Numbered from the stretch's first letter, positions 24,720-33,138 are shown. The stretch is DNA of 64,000 nt from Planococcus antarcticus DSM 14505 (GCF_001687565.2 NZ_CP016534.2:3352501-3416500); one strand, 5' to 3'. Numbers and translations: made by a program. Notes: generated by a model from the sequence alone, not told the origin.

Positions 24720-26411
24720 TTAAAAGTCAATTGTACGACCACCACGAGAAGATTTTACATCAACATTACTATCACTTACATCGCTACTCTCTGAATAGTC
24801 TCTTCGATCCTCTTGAGGAGTTGCTGCAACTGCCCTGACACTTGCCCAGTCACGAATTGCTTTAATATGCTCTGCCTGAGTAATTGAAAGAGGAACAAAT
24901 TGCCTACACACTTTTTGGAAATCAACTAATCTCACACTTCGTTCTTCGTAAAACGCTTCAAATAAACCATCAATTACTACTTGCTCAATTTCGGCACCTA
25001 CAAATCCTTCCGTTAAACTTGCTAGGTTATGCAGAACTTCAACTGAAATTTTAAAATCACCTATTACTTTATAGTTTTTTAACCGTTTATTCAGATGTAC
25101 TCTAAAGATTTCTATCCTTTCACGAAATGTTGGTAAATCTACAAAGAAAATTTCATCAAATCTTCCTTTACGTAACATTTCCGGAGGTAAAGAAGATATA
25201 TTATTAGCAGTTGCGATAACAAATACAGCTTTTTCCTTTTCTTGCATCCAAGTCAAGAACTGACCAAAAATACGCGAGCTTGTTCCGCTATCTCCTTGTG
25301 AATTTAGTCCACTAAATCCCTTTTCAATTTCGTCAATCCACAATATACACGGAGCTATTGCTTCTGCTGTGTTAATTGCTTTTCTCATATTCTCTTCGCT
25401 ACTTCCTACTATTCCACTGAATATCTTTCCTATATCAAGTCTAAGTAGTGGAAGCTGCCAAGTTTCACTTATCGCTTTGCTAATGAGACTCTTTCCACAT
25501 CCCGGAACTCCTGTTATTAAAACTCCACTAGGCGCAGGAAGACCATACACTTGAGCAGATTCAAACCAAGAATTATTTCTTTTACGAAGCCACCTTTTTA
25601 AATTCTCCAATCCCCCCACATCAGCCATGTTTAGACTGTTTGTTACAAATTCTAAGATTCCGGTTTTCTTAATAATTTGTTCTTTTTCTTCTAAAATTAT
25701 ATCTACATCACTAATAGTAAGTTTTCCATTTTCAACCATAGCTCTAGCAAAAGCATTTTCTGCTTCTGATAATGTAAGGCCCAATGCTGCTTTTACTATC
25801 TTTTCTTTTTCTTCTTCATTTAAATTGACTTCAATCCGGCCACTAATTTGATTAATTTCAATCATTTCATTTAGAGTAGCTTTAATTTCTGTAAAAGTTG
25901 GGAGATTGAAATCTACAATCGTTATATCCTTTTCTAAATCAATAGGTAATTTTAATATGGGAGAAAGAAAAACTACATTTTTCGGGTTTGGGCTTTGTTT
26001 CAAACTGGTAACTATGTCTCTAAGTTTTCGTATGATTTGTAAGTCTGGATGCCTCCCTAAATCACCAAAATAAACATGGAAATCCTGTAATACAAAAATA
26101 GCTGGATCTTCATACTGTTCGATATATTCCAAAGCTTTTAAGGGAGCCTTGGTCCCTATACTATCTTTCGACTCGGAAATACCCTCGGTAACTTTCCACG
26201 TTATTACTTTTCGAGTAGTTTTTATTAATTCATGGTTAGAGGCAATTGAAGATATCAATGCCAAAGCCCTATCTTCTTCCCACGTCGCTAAATACAGAAA
26301 TGGAAATCGAGCCTTAAAAAGATTAGCCATTAACTTAGTTTTTCCAGATTCCAAATCATTCTTTACGTACTGCTTTTCAGTGTCTATTTTTATTAGATTT
26401 ATTTCACTCAT
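24720..26411 (-). CDS. AAA+ ATPase, Ycf46-like
   Basis: A 563-aa protein with an N-terminal degenerate nucleotide-binding-like domain (residues about 25-240, with ALEYIEQYEDPAIFVLQDFH) and a C-terminal AAA module. Walker A is GVPGCGKS at 301-308, Walker B ILWIDE at 356-361, sensor-1 ATANN near 401, and the arginine finger in LRKGRFDE near 415. This two-part layout is that of Ycf46. Residues about 530-563 are a disordered Ser/Asp-rich tail ending GGRTIDF. The ATG follows AAGGGGGAAAATT. It leads the operon and is likely its energy-using component. Confidence 0.85.
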   Translation of the reverse strand: MSEINLIKIDTEKQYVKNDLESGKTKLMANLFKARFPFLYLATWEEDRALALISSIASNHELIKTTRKVITWKVTEGISESKDSIGTKAPLKALEYIEQYEDPAIFVLQDFHVYFGDLGRHPDLQIIRKLRDIVTSLKQSPNPKNVVFLSPILKLPIDLEKDITIVDFNLPTFTEIKATLNEMIEINQISGRIEVNLNEEEKEKIVKAALGLTLSEAENAFARAMVENGKLTISDVDIILEEKEQIIKKTGILEFVTNSLNMADVGGLENLKRWLRKRNNSWFESAQVYGLPAPSGVLITGVPGCGKSLISKAISETWQLPLLRLDIGKIFSGIVGSSEENMRKAINTAEAIAPCILWIDEIEKGFSGLNSQGDSGTSSRIFGQFLTWMQEKEKAVFVIATANNISSLPPEMLRKGRFDEIFFVDLPTFRERIEIFRVHLNKRLKNYKVIGDFKISVEVLHNLASLTEGFVGAEIEQVVIDGLFEAFYEERSVRLVDFQKVCRQFVPLSITQAEHIKAIRDWASVRAVAATPQEDRRDYSESSDVSDSNVDVKSSRGGRTIDF

Positions 26412-26929
26412 AATTTTCCCCCTTATCTATTTAAGACTATTTGCATGTTATCAGCTTGCTAAGACACAATACTTCTGATGAAATTAAACAAAAAATGATA
26501 TAGCTATACATATGATTTAGTTACAATCCTATTTTATATTATTTTCTTTATTAATACTTTTAAATAATGATTTAAAAGTCGCAGTATCAATACTACGAAA
26601 TGTCGAAATCAATTAATATTACATAAATGATTACCATAAAGTTCTAGATTGCAAATCATATTTTTTAAGTAGATAATTTACAGCCTTTAGTTTTTATTTA
26701 CTATTCATGACTGTTACAAATTTGAAAAATATAAACTTATGATTTTTTCTGTGACCAAAAAATATTGTTACTTCTACATTTTAAATCATTATTTTGTTTA
26801 CTGTCCTATAGTTGATTGTTCTGTATTAAGATACATTCGATACTAGAATAGATTCACCTTTTTTCCAAGACATTTATCAGAAATTTCATTTTTTTAAAGT
26901 GACTCCATATTAAGAAAGGATGAAAGTTA
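26412..26929. other. AT-rich intergenic region at the right edge of the island
   Basis: About 520 bp of very AT-rich DNA lies between the divergent ATPase and nitrilase genes. No reading frame of note is present. It should contain the promoters of both the cassette (minus strand) and the nitrilase (plus strand). I could not pick out convincing -35/-10 pairs because the composition gives many weak matches. Confidence 0.6.
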
Positions 26930-27883
26930 GTGACAACAAAAAGCACTTTCAAAGTAGCCGTCGTCCAAGCTGGTTCTGAAATCATGGACAAAGAAAAAGG
27001 CGTCGCCAAAACGGTCCGCTTGATTCAAGAAGCAGCCACTCAACAAGCTGAAATTATCGTCTTCCCAGAAGCGTTCATTCCTGCTTATCCGCGGGGCATG
27101 TCGTTTGGTGCAGTCGTTGGCAGCCGTACCCCGGAAGGCCGTAAAGATTTTTGGCGGTATTGGGACAACTCCATCACTGCACCCGGTCCTGAAACAGAAG
27201 CGATTGGGGAAGCAGCGAAACAAGCTGAAGCTTACGTCGTAATCGGCGTCATCGAAAAAGACTCGACCGGTAGCCAAGGCACCTTGTATTGCACAGCCTT
27301 ATTTTTCGGACCCGATGGCGAATTGCTTGGTAAGCACCGTAAGTTAAAACCAACGGGATCGGAGCGTCTGATTTGGGGACAAGGAGATGGCAGTACATTG
27401 CCTGTTTTCGAGACGCCTTACGGACGCCTTGGCGCGTTGATTTGCTGGGAAAATTATATGCCACTCGCGCGCGCTGCGATGTACGACAAAGGGATCCAGA
27501 TTTATGTCATGCCAACTGCTGATGCGCGGGATACGTGGACCTCAACTGTTCGACATGTTGCTGCAGAAGGTCGCTGCTTTGTGTTGTCGTGCAATCAGTA
27601 TTCGACTAAATCCATGTATCCGGAAGCTATTTCTTCACGTGCTGAATTTCAAGAATTGCCGGAGGAAATGTCTCGCGGCGGAAGCTGTATTGCCGGGCCG
27701 CTCGGAGAATTAATTGTCGAGCCGGTATACGGAGAAGAAACCATTCTCTACGCCGAACTCGATTTAGACCGAATTACTGAAAGCCAGTTCGACTTTGACG
27801 TATCGGGACACTACGCTAGACCGGATGTTTTTCAGCTGTCCGTGAATGAGAAGGCGCAGAAAAACGTGGTGTGGGACAGCTGA
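26930..27883 (+). CDS. Nitrilase (carbon-nitrogen hydrolase), complete copy
   Basis: A 317-aa nitrilase of typical length. The catalytic triad is Glu in IVFPEAFIPAYPRG, Lys in GKHRKLKPTGSERL, and Cys in LICWENYMPLAR. The GTG at 26930 follows AAGAAAGGATG. It hydrolyses nitriles to acids and ammonia in the cytosol; branch-level specificity is not clear. Its first 124 codons duplicate the truncated gene at 22184, but the first eight residues and the upstream region differ. The promoter and 5' end were probably imported with the island. Confidence 0.92.
   Translation: MTTKSTFKVAVVQAGSEIMDKEKGVAKTVRLIQEAATQQAEIIVFPEAFIPAYPRGMSFGAVVGSRTPEGRKDFWRYWDNSITAPGPETEAIGEAAKQAEAYVVIGVIEKDSTGSQGTLYCTALFFGPDGELLGKHRKLKPTGSERLIWGQGDGSTLPVFETPYGRLGALICWENYMPLARAAMYDKGIQIYVMPTADARDTWTSTVRHVAAEGRCFVLSCNQYSTKSMYPEAISSRAEFQELPEEMSRGGSCIAGPLGELIVEPVYGEETILYAELDLDRITESQFDFDVSGHYARPDVFQLSVNEKAQKNVVWDS
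26948..27319 (+). repeat. 372-bp direct repeat, right copy (nitrilase 5' region)
   Basis: This is the partner of 22202-22573 (see that entry). Here the repeat continues without a break into the rest of the nitrilase gene. Confidence 0.9.
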
Positions 27884-27934
27884 TCATCATTTCTTTTTCT
27901 AGAAATTAAACTGTAAAGAAAGGTAGTGAGCCTA

Positions 27935-28331
27935 TTGGAAAACGATAAAATTACCAGACGCAATCCCGTAGGCATGCCAGAACCTGTCGGCAATTACACA
28001 CATTACGAGAACCCCTAGAAATGCTGAACTGTATGTGACTTCGGGGCAAATTGATGTAGACTCGAACGGCAAGCTTCCCGAAAGCTTCTATTCCCAAATC
28101 ACCAATACCTTTAAGAACATTAAAAAAGTTCTCTATTCAGAACAGTTAACTGCTCAAAGTATCATCAAAGTAAACGTATGAGCTACCGAAAAGATCGATT
28201 GGGATTTCTTATATGCTGAGTGGTCACAGCTATTTGGCACTGATTATCCTGCCATGACGATTGGGTACCTTACAGAACTGGGTTTGCCCAACATCAAGAT
28301 TGAAATCGGAATTTGGGCTGCTAACGTTTGA
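27935..28331 (+). pseudogene. RidA-family (YjgF) pseudogene
   Basis: The TTG at 27935 follows AAAGGTAGTGAG and begins MENDKITRRNPVGMPEPVGN. Near 28000 the frame shifts (a 2-base loss or 1-base gain at the ACACAC run) and continues as ITRTPRNAELYVTSGQIDVD. An in-frame TGA at 28179-28181 sits where the family has a Trp or similar residue (IIKVNV-stop-ATEKIDWDF). The end MTIGYLTELGLPNIKIEIG is typical of RidA, which hydrolyses reactive enamines. Two independent lesions make a real pseudogene more likely than a sequencing error. It lies 51 bp after the nitrilase gene. Confidence 0.88.
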
Positions 28332-28341
28332 TCCATCACGA

Positions 28342-28384
28342 AAAAAGCACAGCCAAAGGATCATTCCGTTGGCTGTGCTTTTTA
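28342..28384. terminator. Bidirectional terminator
   Basis: A 15-bp inverted repeat AAAAAGCACAGCCAA / TTGGCTGTGCTTTTT with a 13-base loop lies between the RidA pseudogene and the convergent peroxidase gene. Confidence 0.9.
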
Positions 28385-28388
28385 CTTT

Positions 28389-28925
28389 TCACTTATCGTC
28401 AGTTACTAACTGCTCAATGGTGGTCTCGATTTGTGCCGGCTTCACAGTTGGCGCAAAGCGGTGAACGACGTTTCCTTTGCGGTCGATCAGGAATTTAGTG
28501 AAATTCCATTGGATATCAGAGCTTTCTACCATGTCGCGGTCTTCTCTTTGCAAAACACCCGCCTCATCAAACTTTTCATCCGCTGGAGCTTGGCTACGCA
28601 AGTACTGATAAAGAGGATGCGCTGCTTCTCCGTTTACTTCCGTTTTTTGAGCAATTGGGAAACTAACATCAAAGTTCATTGTACAGAACTCCATTATTTC
28701 TTCGTCAGTTCCTGGTTCTTGCCCACCAAACTGGTCACACGGGAACCCGATGATTTCAAACCCTTTTTCCGTATAGGCTTTATAAAGCGTTTCTAATTCT
28801 TCGTATTGGGGCGTTAATCCACATTGACTCGCGGTATTCACGATCAAGACAACTTCACCTTTTAATGTCTCTAGCTGCAGTTCTTCACCGTTTGATAATT
28901 TTGTTTTTAACGAATAAATCGACAT
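28389..28925 (-). CDS. Glutathione peroxidase-family thiol peroxidase
   Basis: A 178-aa peroxidase of the GPx family. The catalytic Cys is in VNTASQCGLTPQY (residue about 35). The Gln of the triad is in FPCDQFGGQEPG, and the Trp in IQWNFTKFLID. A second Cys (IIGFPCDQF) and a third (EFCTMNFD) are present; bacterial members normally use thioredoxin rather than glutathione. It detoxifies hydroperoxides in the cytosol. The ATG at 28925 is preceded by AAGGAGG. Confidence 0.92.
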   Translation of the reverse strand: MSIYSLKTKLSNGEELQLETLKGEVVLIVNTASQCGLTPQYEELETLYKAYTEKGFEIIGFPCDQFGGQEPGTDEEIMEFCTMNFDVSFPIAQKTEVNGEAAHPLYQYLRSQAPADEKFDEAGVLQREDRDMVESSDIQWNFTKFLIDRKGNVVHRFAPTVKPAQIETTIEQLVTDDK

Positions 28926-29003
28926 AAATATCCTCCTTCTTTATGGGTGTCGGAACTTTATGCTTTTTTCTTCGACAGAACCTCATTCTTTCAGTATACC
29001 CCA

Positions 29004-29201
29004 TTAGCTGCAGTAGCATGATAATGAGCTACTTTCCAAATCGGACAAGTGTCTTTTTGGCAGTTCAAGTTGCGCTTTATCAAATTGGCCTAATTGTAGT
29101 GTAATTGATCCTGCGCGCTCTTCTTTTTCTTCTCCGACCCAACAGCTATATAACTCGAAAAAGTCTCCCGCTTCCAAATCATTAACGAACAAGTTAAACA
29201 A
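29004..29201 (-). CDS. Possible small protein of unknown function
   Basis: The frame codes for up to 65 aa and includes LFVNDLEAGDFFELYSCWVG and PKRHLSDLESSSLSCY. The composition looks protein-like, but the TTG start has no good ribosome binding site. An ATG just upstream (ATGAAAGACTTTG) is in another frame and meets a stop after five codons, so the gene may be frameshifted at its start. No family is recognised. Confidence 0.35.
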   Translation of the reverse strand: MFNLFVNDLEAGDFFELYSCWVGEEKEERAGSITLQLGQFDKAQLELPKRHLSDLESSSLSCYCS

Positions 29202-29233
29202 AGTCTTTCATTTCAGCATTCTGTTGTCTTTTT

Positions 29234-29839
29234 CTATTTCGGACGTTCCAACGAAAAAATCTCGCCGATAGCGGCATAATTAGTTCCTGCCAAACGGCTA
29301 ACTGCTCCCAGTCGTTCCGGATCGATGCGTCCATTTTCGTAAATGGTTTCATCCACATGGAACTGAATAATTTCACCGATGAACAAATCACTCCCTGGAC
29401 CATCGCCGCCAAATGGTACCGACTCTACTAAGCGACATTCCATACGGATTTTTGATTCTTTAATTCCCGGAACTGCTACCGCTAAACTCGGTACTTGCGT
29501 CAGACCTGCTAATTCTAATTCACTTTCCGAAGGCGGCAAAGAAGCTGCCGTTTCGTTGATTTTCGTTACATTGTCACGGTCTACAATGTGCACCACAAAT
29601 TCACCGTTGCCATAAATGTTACGAGCCGTGTCTTTCATTCCGCTTGCTGGTCGTTGAATCGCAAGCGACACCATCGGCGGGTTGGAAGAAACAATGTTGA
29701 AATAGCTGAACGGTGCGCCGTTAACCACTCCCGACTCTGACTGCGTCGTGACAAATGCAATAGGCCGCGGAATAATCGAACCGACTAATAGCTTATAATT
29801 GTCGCGCTCCTCATTGTGTTCCGGATCAATTGATATCAT
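29234..29839 (-). CDS. Flavin reductase-like domain protein
   Basis: A 201-aa protein of the flavin reductase / FMN-binding split-barrel family. Motifs are LVGSIIPRPIAFVTTQSE, NGAPFSYFNIVSSNPPMVSL and MKDTARNIYGNGEFVVHIVD. It binds FMN and probably passes reducing power from NAD(P)H. The ATG at 29839 follows AAAGGAG. It is separated from the next minus-strand gene by a repeat element. No partner monooxygenase is adjacent. Confidence 0.85.
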   Translation of the reverse strand: MISIDPEHNEERDNYKLLVGSIIPRPIAFVTTQSESGVVNGAPFSYFNIVSSNPPMVSLAIQRPASGMKDTARNIYGNGEFVVHIVDRDNVTKINETAASLPPSESELELAGLTQVPSLAVAVPGIKESKIRMECRLVESVPFGGDGPGSDLFIGEIIQFHVDETIYENGRIDPERLGAVSRLAGTNYAAIGEIFSLERPK

Positions 29840-29976
29840 TGTTATCTGCTCCTTTGCTGATGAGATTACTTTATATAAATGAGCTATTTTCTAATGTCGC
29901 TTTGGCCGCGCCGACGTTAAGCAGTTTACTGGATAACAAACGATGAATTTTTCTCTGTTTGAGTAGAAAATTTAAA

Positions 29977-30151
29977 GATATGTAACAAAACAGCGGAGAC
30001 TCCCGCGGGATAGCGAAGTGTCGAAATCCACTCGGACGTATAGAGTTAGTTCGGCGCAAGCCCTTAGCAGTTGGCATCGCGACGTCCTGTCGCGCCAACT
30101 GCATGACCCACATCCTGCGGGCCCGAGAGCGGAGCTATTTTGTGGAATATC
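29977..30151. repeat. MITE-like palindromic repeat, copy 2
   Basis: A 175-bp element in the orientation opposite to 953-1084. The ends are GATATGTAACAAAACAGCGG and, in reverse, GATATTCCACAAAATAGCTC. Shared internal blocks are GAGACTCCCGCGGGATAGCGA, CCTGTCGCGCCAACTGCATG and ACCCACATCCTGCGGGCCC. It has no coding function; the apparent frames through it on both strands are rejected. Confidence 0.6.
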
Positions 30152-30270
30152 TAGAAATATAAAAATAATAAGTCTCACTTATCTAATCTATTTCCTCTCT
30201 TTCTACATTGTAACTAAAAAACAGAATGCGCGGATATTTGGGCACATTCTGTCGGCTATTGAAAAGTAAA

Positions 30271-30813
30271 TTAACGGATCGTTTTTAATGCTGTTGACCA
30301 CGGAATTACTTGGTCGAGCATTTGGTTGACGGAATCCGCTTGAACTGTTGCTGCTTTTAGCACTGCGCCGTTTTCAAAATCCGTGAACAGAGACAATGCT
30401 GGATGAACGCGTACGTCCGCTACAGATAATTCACCCAAAATGCCACGTAAATGTTCTGCAGCACGCGCTCCGCCGACAGATCCGTACGATACGATACCCG
30501 CTGCTTTATTGTTCCATTCCTCGCGTAAGTAATCGAGTGCATTTTTTAGTGACCCTGTAATGGAATGGTTGTATTCTTGTGTAATAAAAACAAAGCCGTC
30601 TTGTTTAGTGACTGCTTCAGACCAGCCGGCTGCACCAGATGCGTCGCCACCATTTTCGCCAAGTAGCGGCAATTTGTATTCAGCAATGTCGATAATTGTA
30701 TAGTTCGCGTCACCGCGTTTGTCTGCCAATTCTTTTACCCAGCTGCCTACTTGTGGGCTTAAGCGCCCTTCGCGTGTTGATCCTAAGATGATGCCGATGT
30801 TTAATGTTGTCAT
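30271..30813 (-). CDS. NADPH-dependent FMN reductase-family protein, paralogue 1
   Basis: A 180-aa flavodoxin-fold reductase. The ATG at 30813 follows AAGAGGAGG; a longer reading to 30876 is not supported. FMN-binding motifs are IILGSTREGRLSPQVG at the N-terminus, then FITQEYNHSITGSLKNALDY and GIVSYGSVGGARAAEHLR. It reduces quinones, azo compounds or other electrophiles with NADPH. It is similar throughout to the protein at 35324. It lies 65 bp downstream of a ring-cleaving dioxygenase gene, which suggests a quinone/aromatic stress operon. Confidence 0.9.
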   Translation of the reverse strand: MTTLNIGIILGSTREGRLSPQVGSWVKELADKRGDANYTIIDIAEYKLPLLGENGGDASGAAGWSEAVTKQDGFVFITQEYNHSITGSLKNALDYLREEWNNKAAGIVSYGSVGGARAAEHLRGILGELSVADVRVHPALSLFTDFENGAVLKAATVQADSVNQMLDQVIPWSTALKTIR

Positions 30814-30878
30814 TGTTATTTCCTCCTCTTGTTTAGTTCCAAATAATTTAGTAAATACACTTGTTCTTTTTCCCACTG

Positions 30879-31862
30879 TTATAAAACCTCTTTTTCAATC
30901 GTCTGTGTGCTGCGTATCGTATTGATCGGGCGTACTAATTGTTCAATCTCATCACGTTTTGGTTCCAAAAACGGTGGCAAAGATAATTTTTCTCCGACTG
31001 TTTCATAAGGCTCATCGCCCATAAAGCCCGGTCCATCCGTTGCCCATTCGAACAGAATTCCCTGTGCCACACGTACATATAGCGACTCAAAGAAAAAGCG
31101 GTCGACATAGCCGGAGGTACTAAATCCAAGATTTTGCATGCGGTCGATCCATTCCTGCAATACGCTCGTATCCGCTACACGGAAAGCGGCGTGGTGAACA
31201 GTGCCAAAGCCTTGGCGTCCAGACGGCAACAATTTATTGTGCTCGACAATCACTTGCGCTCCGTTTCCGCCTTCTCCTATTTCGAACAAATGGAAAGCAT
31301 CTTTTTTTGCAATTTCGCGCATCAACATCGCACTTTCTAATACTTCTTTCAAGCTGTCAAAATCTGCGATCCGAATATGAACGGGGCCAAGTCCTGTAAT
31401 CGCAAACTCCAGCGGCACGGGTCCATTTTGCCATGGTATTCCGGAAGCTACGCCTTCATTATTTTCGTCCGATACCAGCATGTACTGCTGATCGTCGAAA
31501 TCGTCGAAAGACAGGGTTTTCTTACCAAAGACGTCCTGGATGCCTTTATGTTTCACATCGTATTTATCAAAGCGCTTGATCCAGTAAGCTAACGCTTTAT
31601 CTGTCGGTACGCGGAAAGCGGTTTTGTAGATTTCATTTGTCCCGTGAGTGCCTTTTGGGATGTTTGGGAAATCGAAGAACGTCATGTCTGTTCCCGCCGA
31701 TCCCTTATCATCCGCAAAGAATAAATGATAAGTTTGGATATCGTCTTGATTGACGGTTTTCTTCACTAATCGCATGCCTAATACATACGTAAAAAATTCA
31801 TAGTTTTTTTCGGCGCTGCTAGTAATGGCTGTCACATGGTGGATTCCTTTTAATTCGTTCAT
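30879..31862 (-). CDS. Ring-cleaving dioxygenase (glyoxalase/bleomycin resistance fold)
   Basis: A protein of about 327 aa, with ATG 31862 after GAGGAGAG. Two vicinal-oxygen-chelate modules are present: LKGIHHVTAITSSAEKNYEF at the N-terminus, and HHAAFRVADTSVLQEWIDRM in the second half. Metal ligands are His in IHHVT, His in TVHHAAF and Glu in FFESLYVRV. Proteins of this kind (MhqO/MhqA type) cleave hydroquinone- or catechol-like rings. The FMN reductase downstream is likely co-transcribed. Confidence 0.88.
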   Translation of the reverse strand: MNELKGIHHVTAITSSAEKNYEFFTYVLGMRLVKKTVNQDDIQTYHLFFADDKGSAGTDMTFFDFPNIPKGTHGTNEIYKTAFRVPTDKALAYWIKRFDKYDVKHKGIQDVFGKKTLSFDDFDDQQYMLVSDENNEGVASGIPWQNGPVPLEFAITGLGPVHIRIADFDSLKEVLESAMLMREIAKKDAFHLFEIGEGGNGAQVIVEHNKLLPSGRQGFGTVHHAAFRVADTSVLQEWIDRMQNLGFSTSGYVDRFFFESLYVRVAQGILFEWATDGPGFMGDEPYETVGEKLSLPPFLEPKRDEIEQLVRPINTIRSTQTIEKEVL

Positions 31863-32246
31863 CAAATTCTCTCCTCTTTATAAAGATGATTATTATCTCG
31901 AATTCGAGATATATGATTAAAAAAATTTAATCGTTCTATAATTTTCAACTGCTCAAAGAAAGCTCATTCAATTTTACAATCAGTAAATTCAACCTAAATC
32001 CAAGCTTCTATCAAAGCAAACTACCTCGAAACAATTTATCTTTAATTCGAGGTAATAATACCATGTAGTTTTTTTGACGTCAACTAATTGAATCGATTTT
32101 CTTTTTGGACTCTCCTCCTCTCTTTTATAGCTGGATTTGAAGCGATCTCATTTTTAATCAGTAAGGGGATTTATAGAAACATTGTTATACTAAAAAGAAA
32201 AGAAATTAGAAGGACTGCAAAGGAAAAAATAATCAGGGGGAATACG

Positions 32247-32717
32247 ATGAAACCAACAATGAACCGAAAAGATTTATTAACCAAGGACGATATATGGAAC
32301 GCCGTTATATCAGTTGTATGCGCTTGCGATTTGCCAACTACAGATAGCATTTTAGGAGAAGCATTCATTGCGTTTCACTACTATTCAGAGCTTGAAAGTG
32401 GCGGACATGAAACTCTACTCAGCTGGACTGAGTCGTATAGTAAAGAGCATGGCATCGAACGGTATTTAAATGAATTAATCACTGCCCTTGAGAAAATCGG
32501 TGCTCATGATTACGCAATGATTGAGAGAAAGTATGGTCATGAAATGTGGAACGTGTATATTGCTTTAGAAAATGATGCCAGTCAAGAAGAGGAGTTTTAT
32601 AAAGTCATTGAAAAGGCTGACGGTGAATACTATCAGCTTGACGGGAAACTAGAGCAGTTAGTAGAAGCATACTTCATAAAGATTCATACGGACTTAATTG
32701 ACGTTGTTGACGATTAG
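32247..32717 (+). CDS. DMP19-like (DUF4375) protein
   Basis: The ATG at 32247 follows CAGGGGGAA; an in-frame extension to 32088 encodes a hydrophobic segment but lacks a ribosome binding site. The 156-aa product matches the DMP19 pattern: an early helix DIWNAVISVVC, EAFIAFHYYSELESGGHETL, and a late EYYQLDGKLEQLVEAYFIK. Neisserial DMP19 is a DNA-mimic protein, but most family members are uncharacterised. It is monocistronic, with a terminator just downstream. Confidence 0.7.
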   Translation: MKPTMNRKDLLTKDDIWNAVISVVCACDLPTTDSILGEAFIAFHYYSELESGGHETLLSWTESYSKEHGIERYLNELITALEKIGAHDYAMIERKYGHEMWNVYIALENDASQEEEFYKVIEKADGEYYQLDGKLEQLVEAYFIKIHTDLIDVVDD

Positions 32718-32731
32718 TCTAAAAAGAGATA

Positions 32732-32768
32732 GATAACAGAGCACAGGAAATTTCCCTGTTCTCTGTTA
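32732..32768. terminator. Bidirectional terminator
   Basis: An imperfect inverted repeat (TAACAGAG-CACAGG pairing with CCTGT-TCTCTGTTA) sits between the convergent DMP19 and ArsR genes. Confidence 0.7.
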
Positions 32769-32799
32769 CCTTGTCTTCCATTCAAAAAAACCTCCAATA

Positions 32800-33138
32800 C
32801 TACTCTACTTTTTCACCCTCACTCAGCCGGTCCAATATCGTGATCGTTTCCGATAGCTGGTTATTGAAAATTTTCCTGGCCACATCCAATAACTCGATGA
32901 TCATAGGATCTCGTAACGAATAAATAACGCGATTCCCTTCTTTGCTGCCTGTAACAATATTTTTCGACCTTAAGACGGTCAGCTGCTGCGAAACGGACGA
33001 ACCTTCGCTTTCAGCTAGCTGCTGGATTTCATTGACACTCTTGTCCCCTTCAGCCAAAATTTCCAGAATTCGAATCCGAAGCGGATGTGCTAGTGCTTTG
33101 AAAAAGTCAGATTTGAACTGCTGCATTTCCATATCCAA
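32800..33138 (-). CDS. ArsR/SmtB-family regulator
   Basis: A 112-aa winged-helix protein. FKALAHPLRIRILEILAEGD starts the fold, and the recognition helix is SSVSQQLTVLRSKNIVTGSK, followed by the wing GNRVIYSLRDP. It has no Cys, so it is not a classical arsenic or cadmium sensor of the CxC type. It lies 17 bp after the SulP transporter gene and is probably translated from the same mRNA. It likely represses that operon by binding the inverted repeat at 34965-34990. Confidence 0.88.
   Translation of the reverse strand: MDMEMQQFKSDFFKALAHPLRIRILEILAEGDKSVNEIQQLAESEGSSVSQQLTVLRSKNIVTGSKEGNRVIYSLRDPMIIELLDVARKIFNNQLSETITILDRLSEGEKVE

Larger units (their letters stand above)
22574..26947. other. 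4.4-kb genomic island between the nitrilase duplicates
   Basis: The DNA between the direct repeats is more AT-rich than the flanking chromosome and holds five minus-strand genes plus about 520 bp of AT-rich upstream DNA. There is no integrase, transposase or tRNA target. The arrangement (truncated 5' copy, cargo, then a complete gene with a different 5' end) fits Campbell-type insertion of a circular molecule carrying a nitrilase 5' fragment from a related strain. Duplication by other means or an assembly artefact remains possible. Confidence 0.75.

Noticed and set aside
2762..28181. Stop-codon recoding or suppression to explain interrupted genes
   Set aside because: TAG, TAA and TGA are all involved and RidA also has a frameshift, so one recoding event cannot explain them; mutation or sequence error is simpler.
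32088..32246. N-terminal membrane extension of the DMP19-like protein
   Set aside because: In frame, but without a ribosome binding site, while CAGGGGGAA precedes the internal ATG at 32247.
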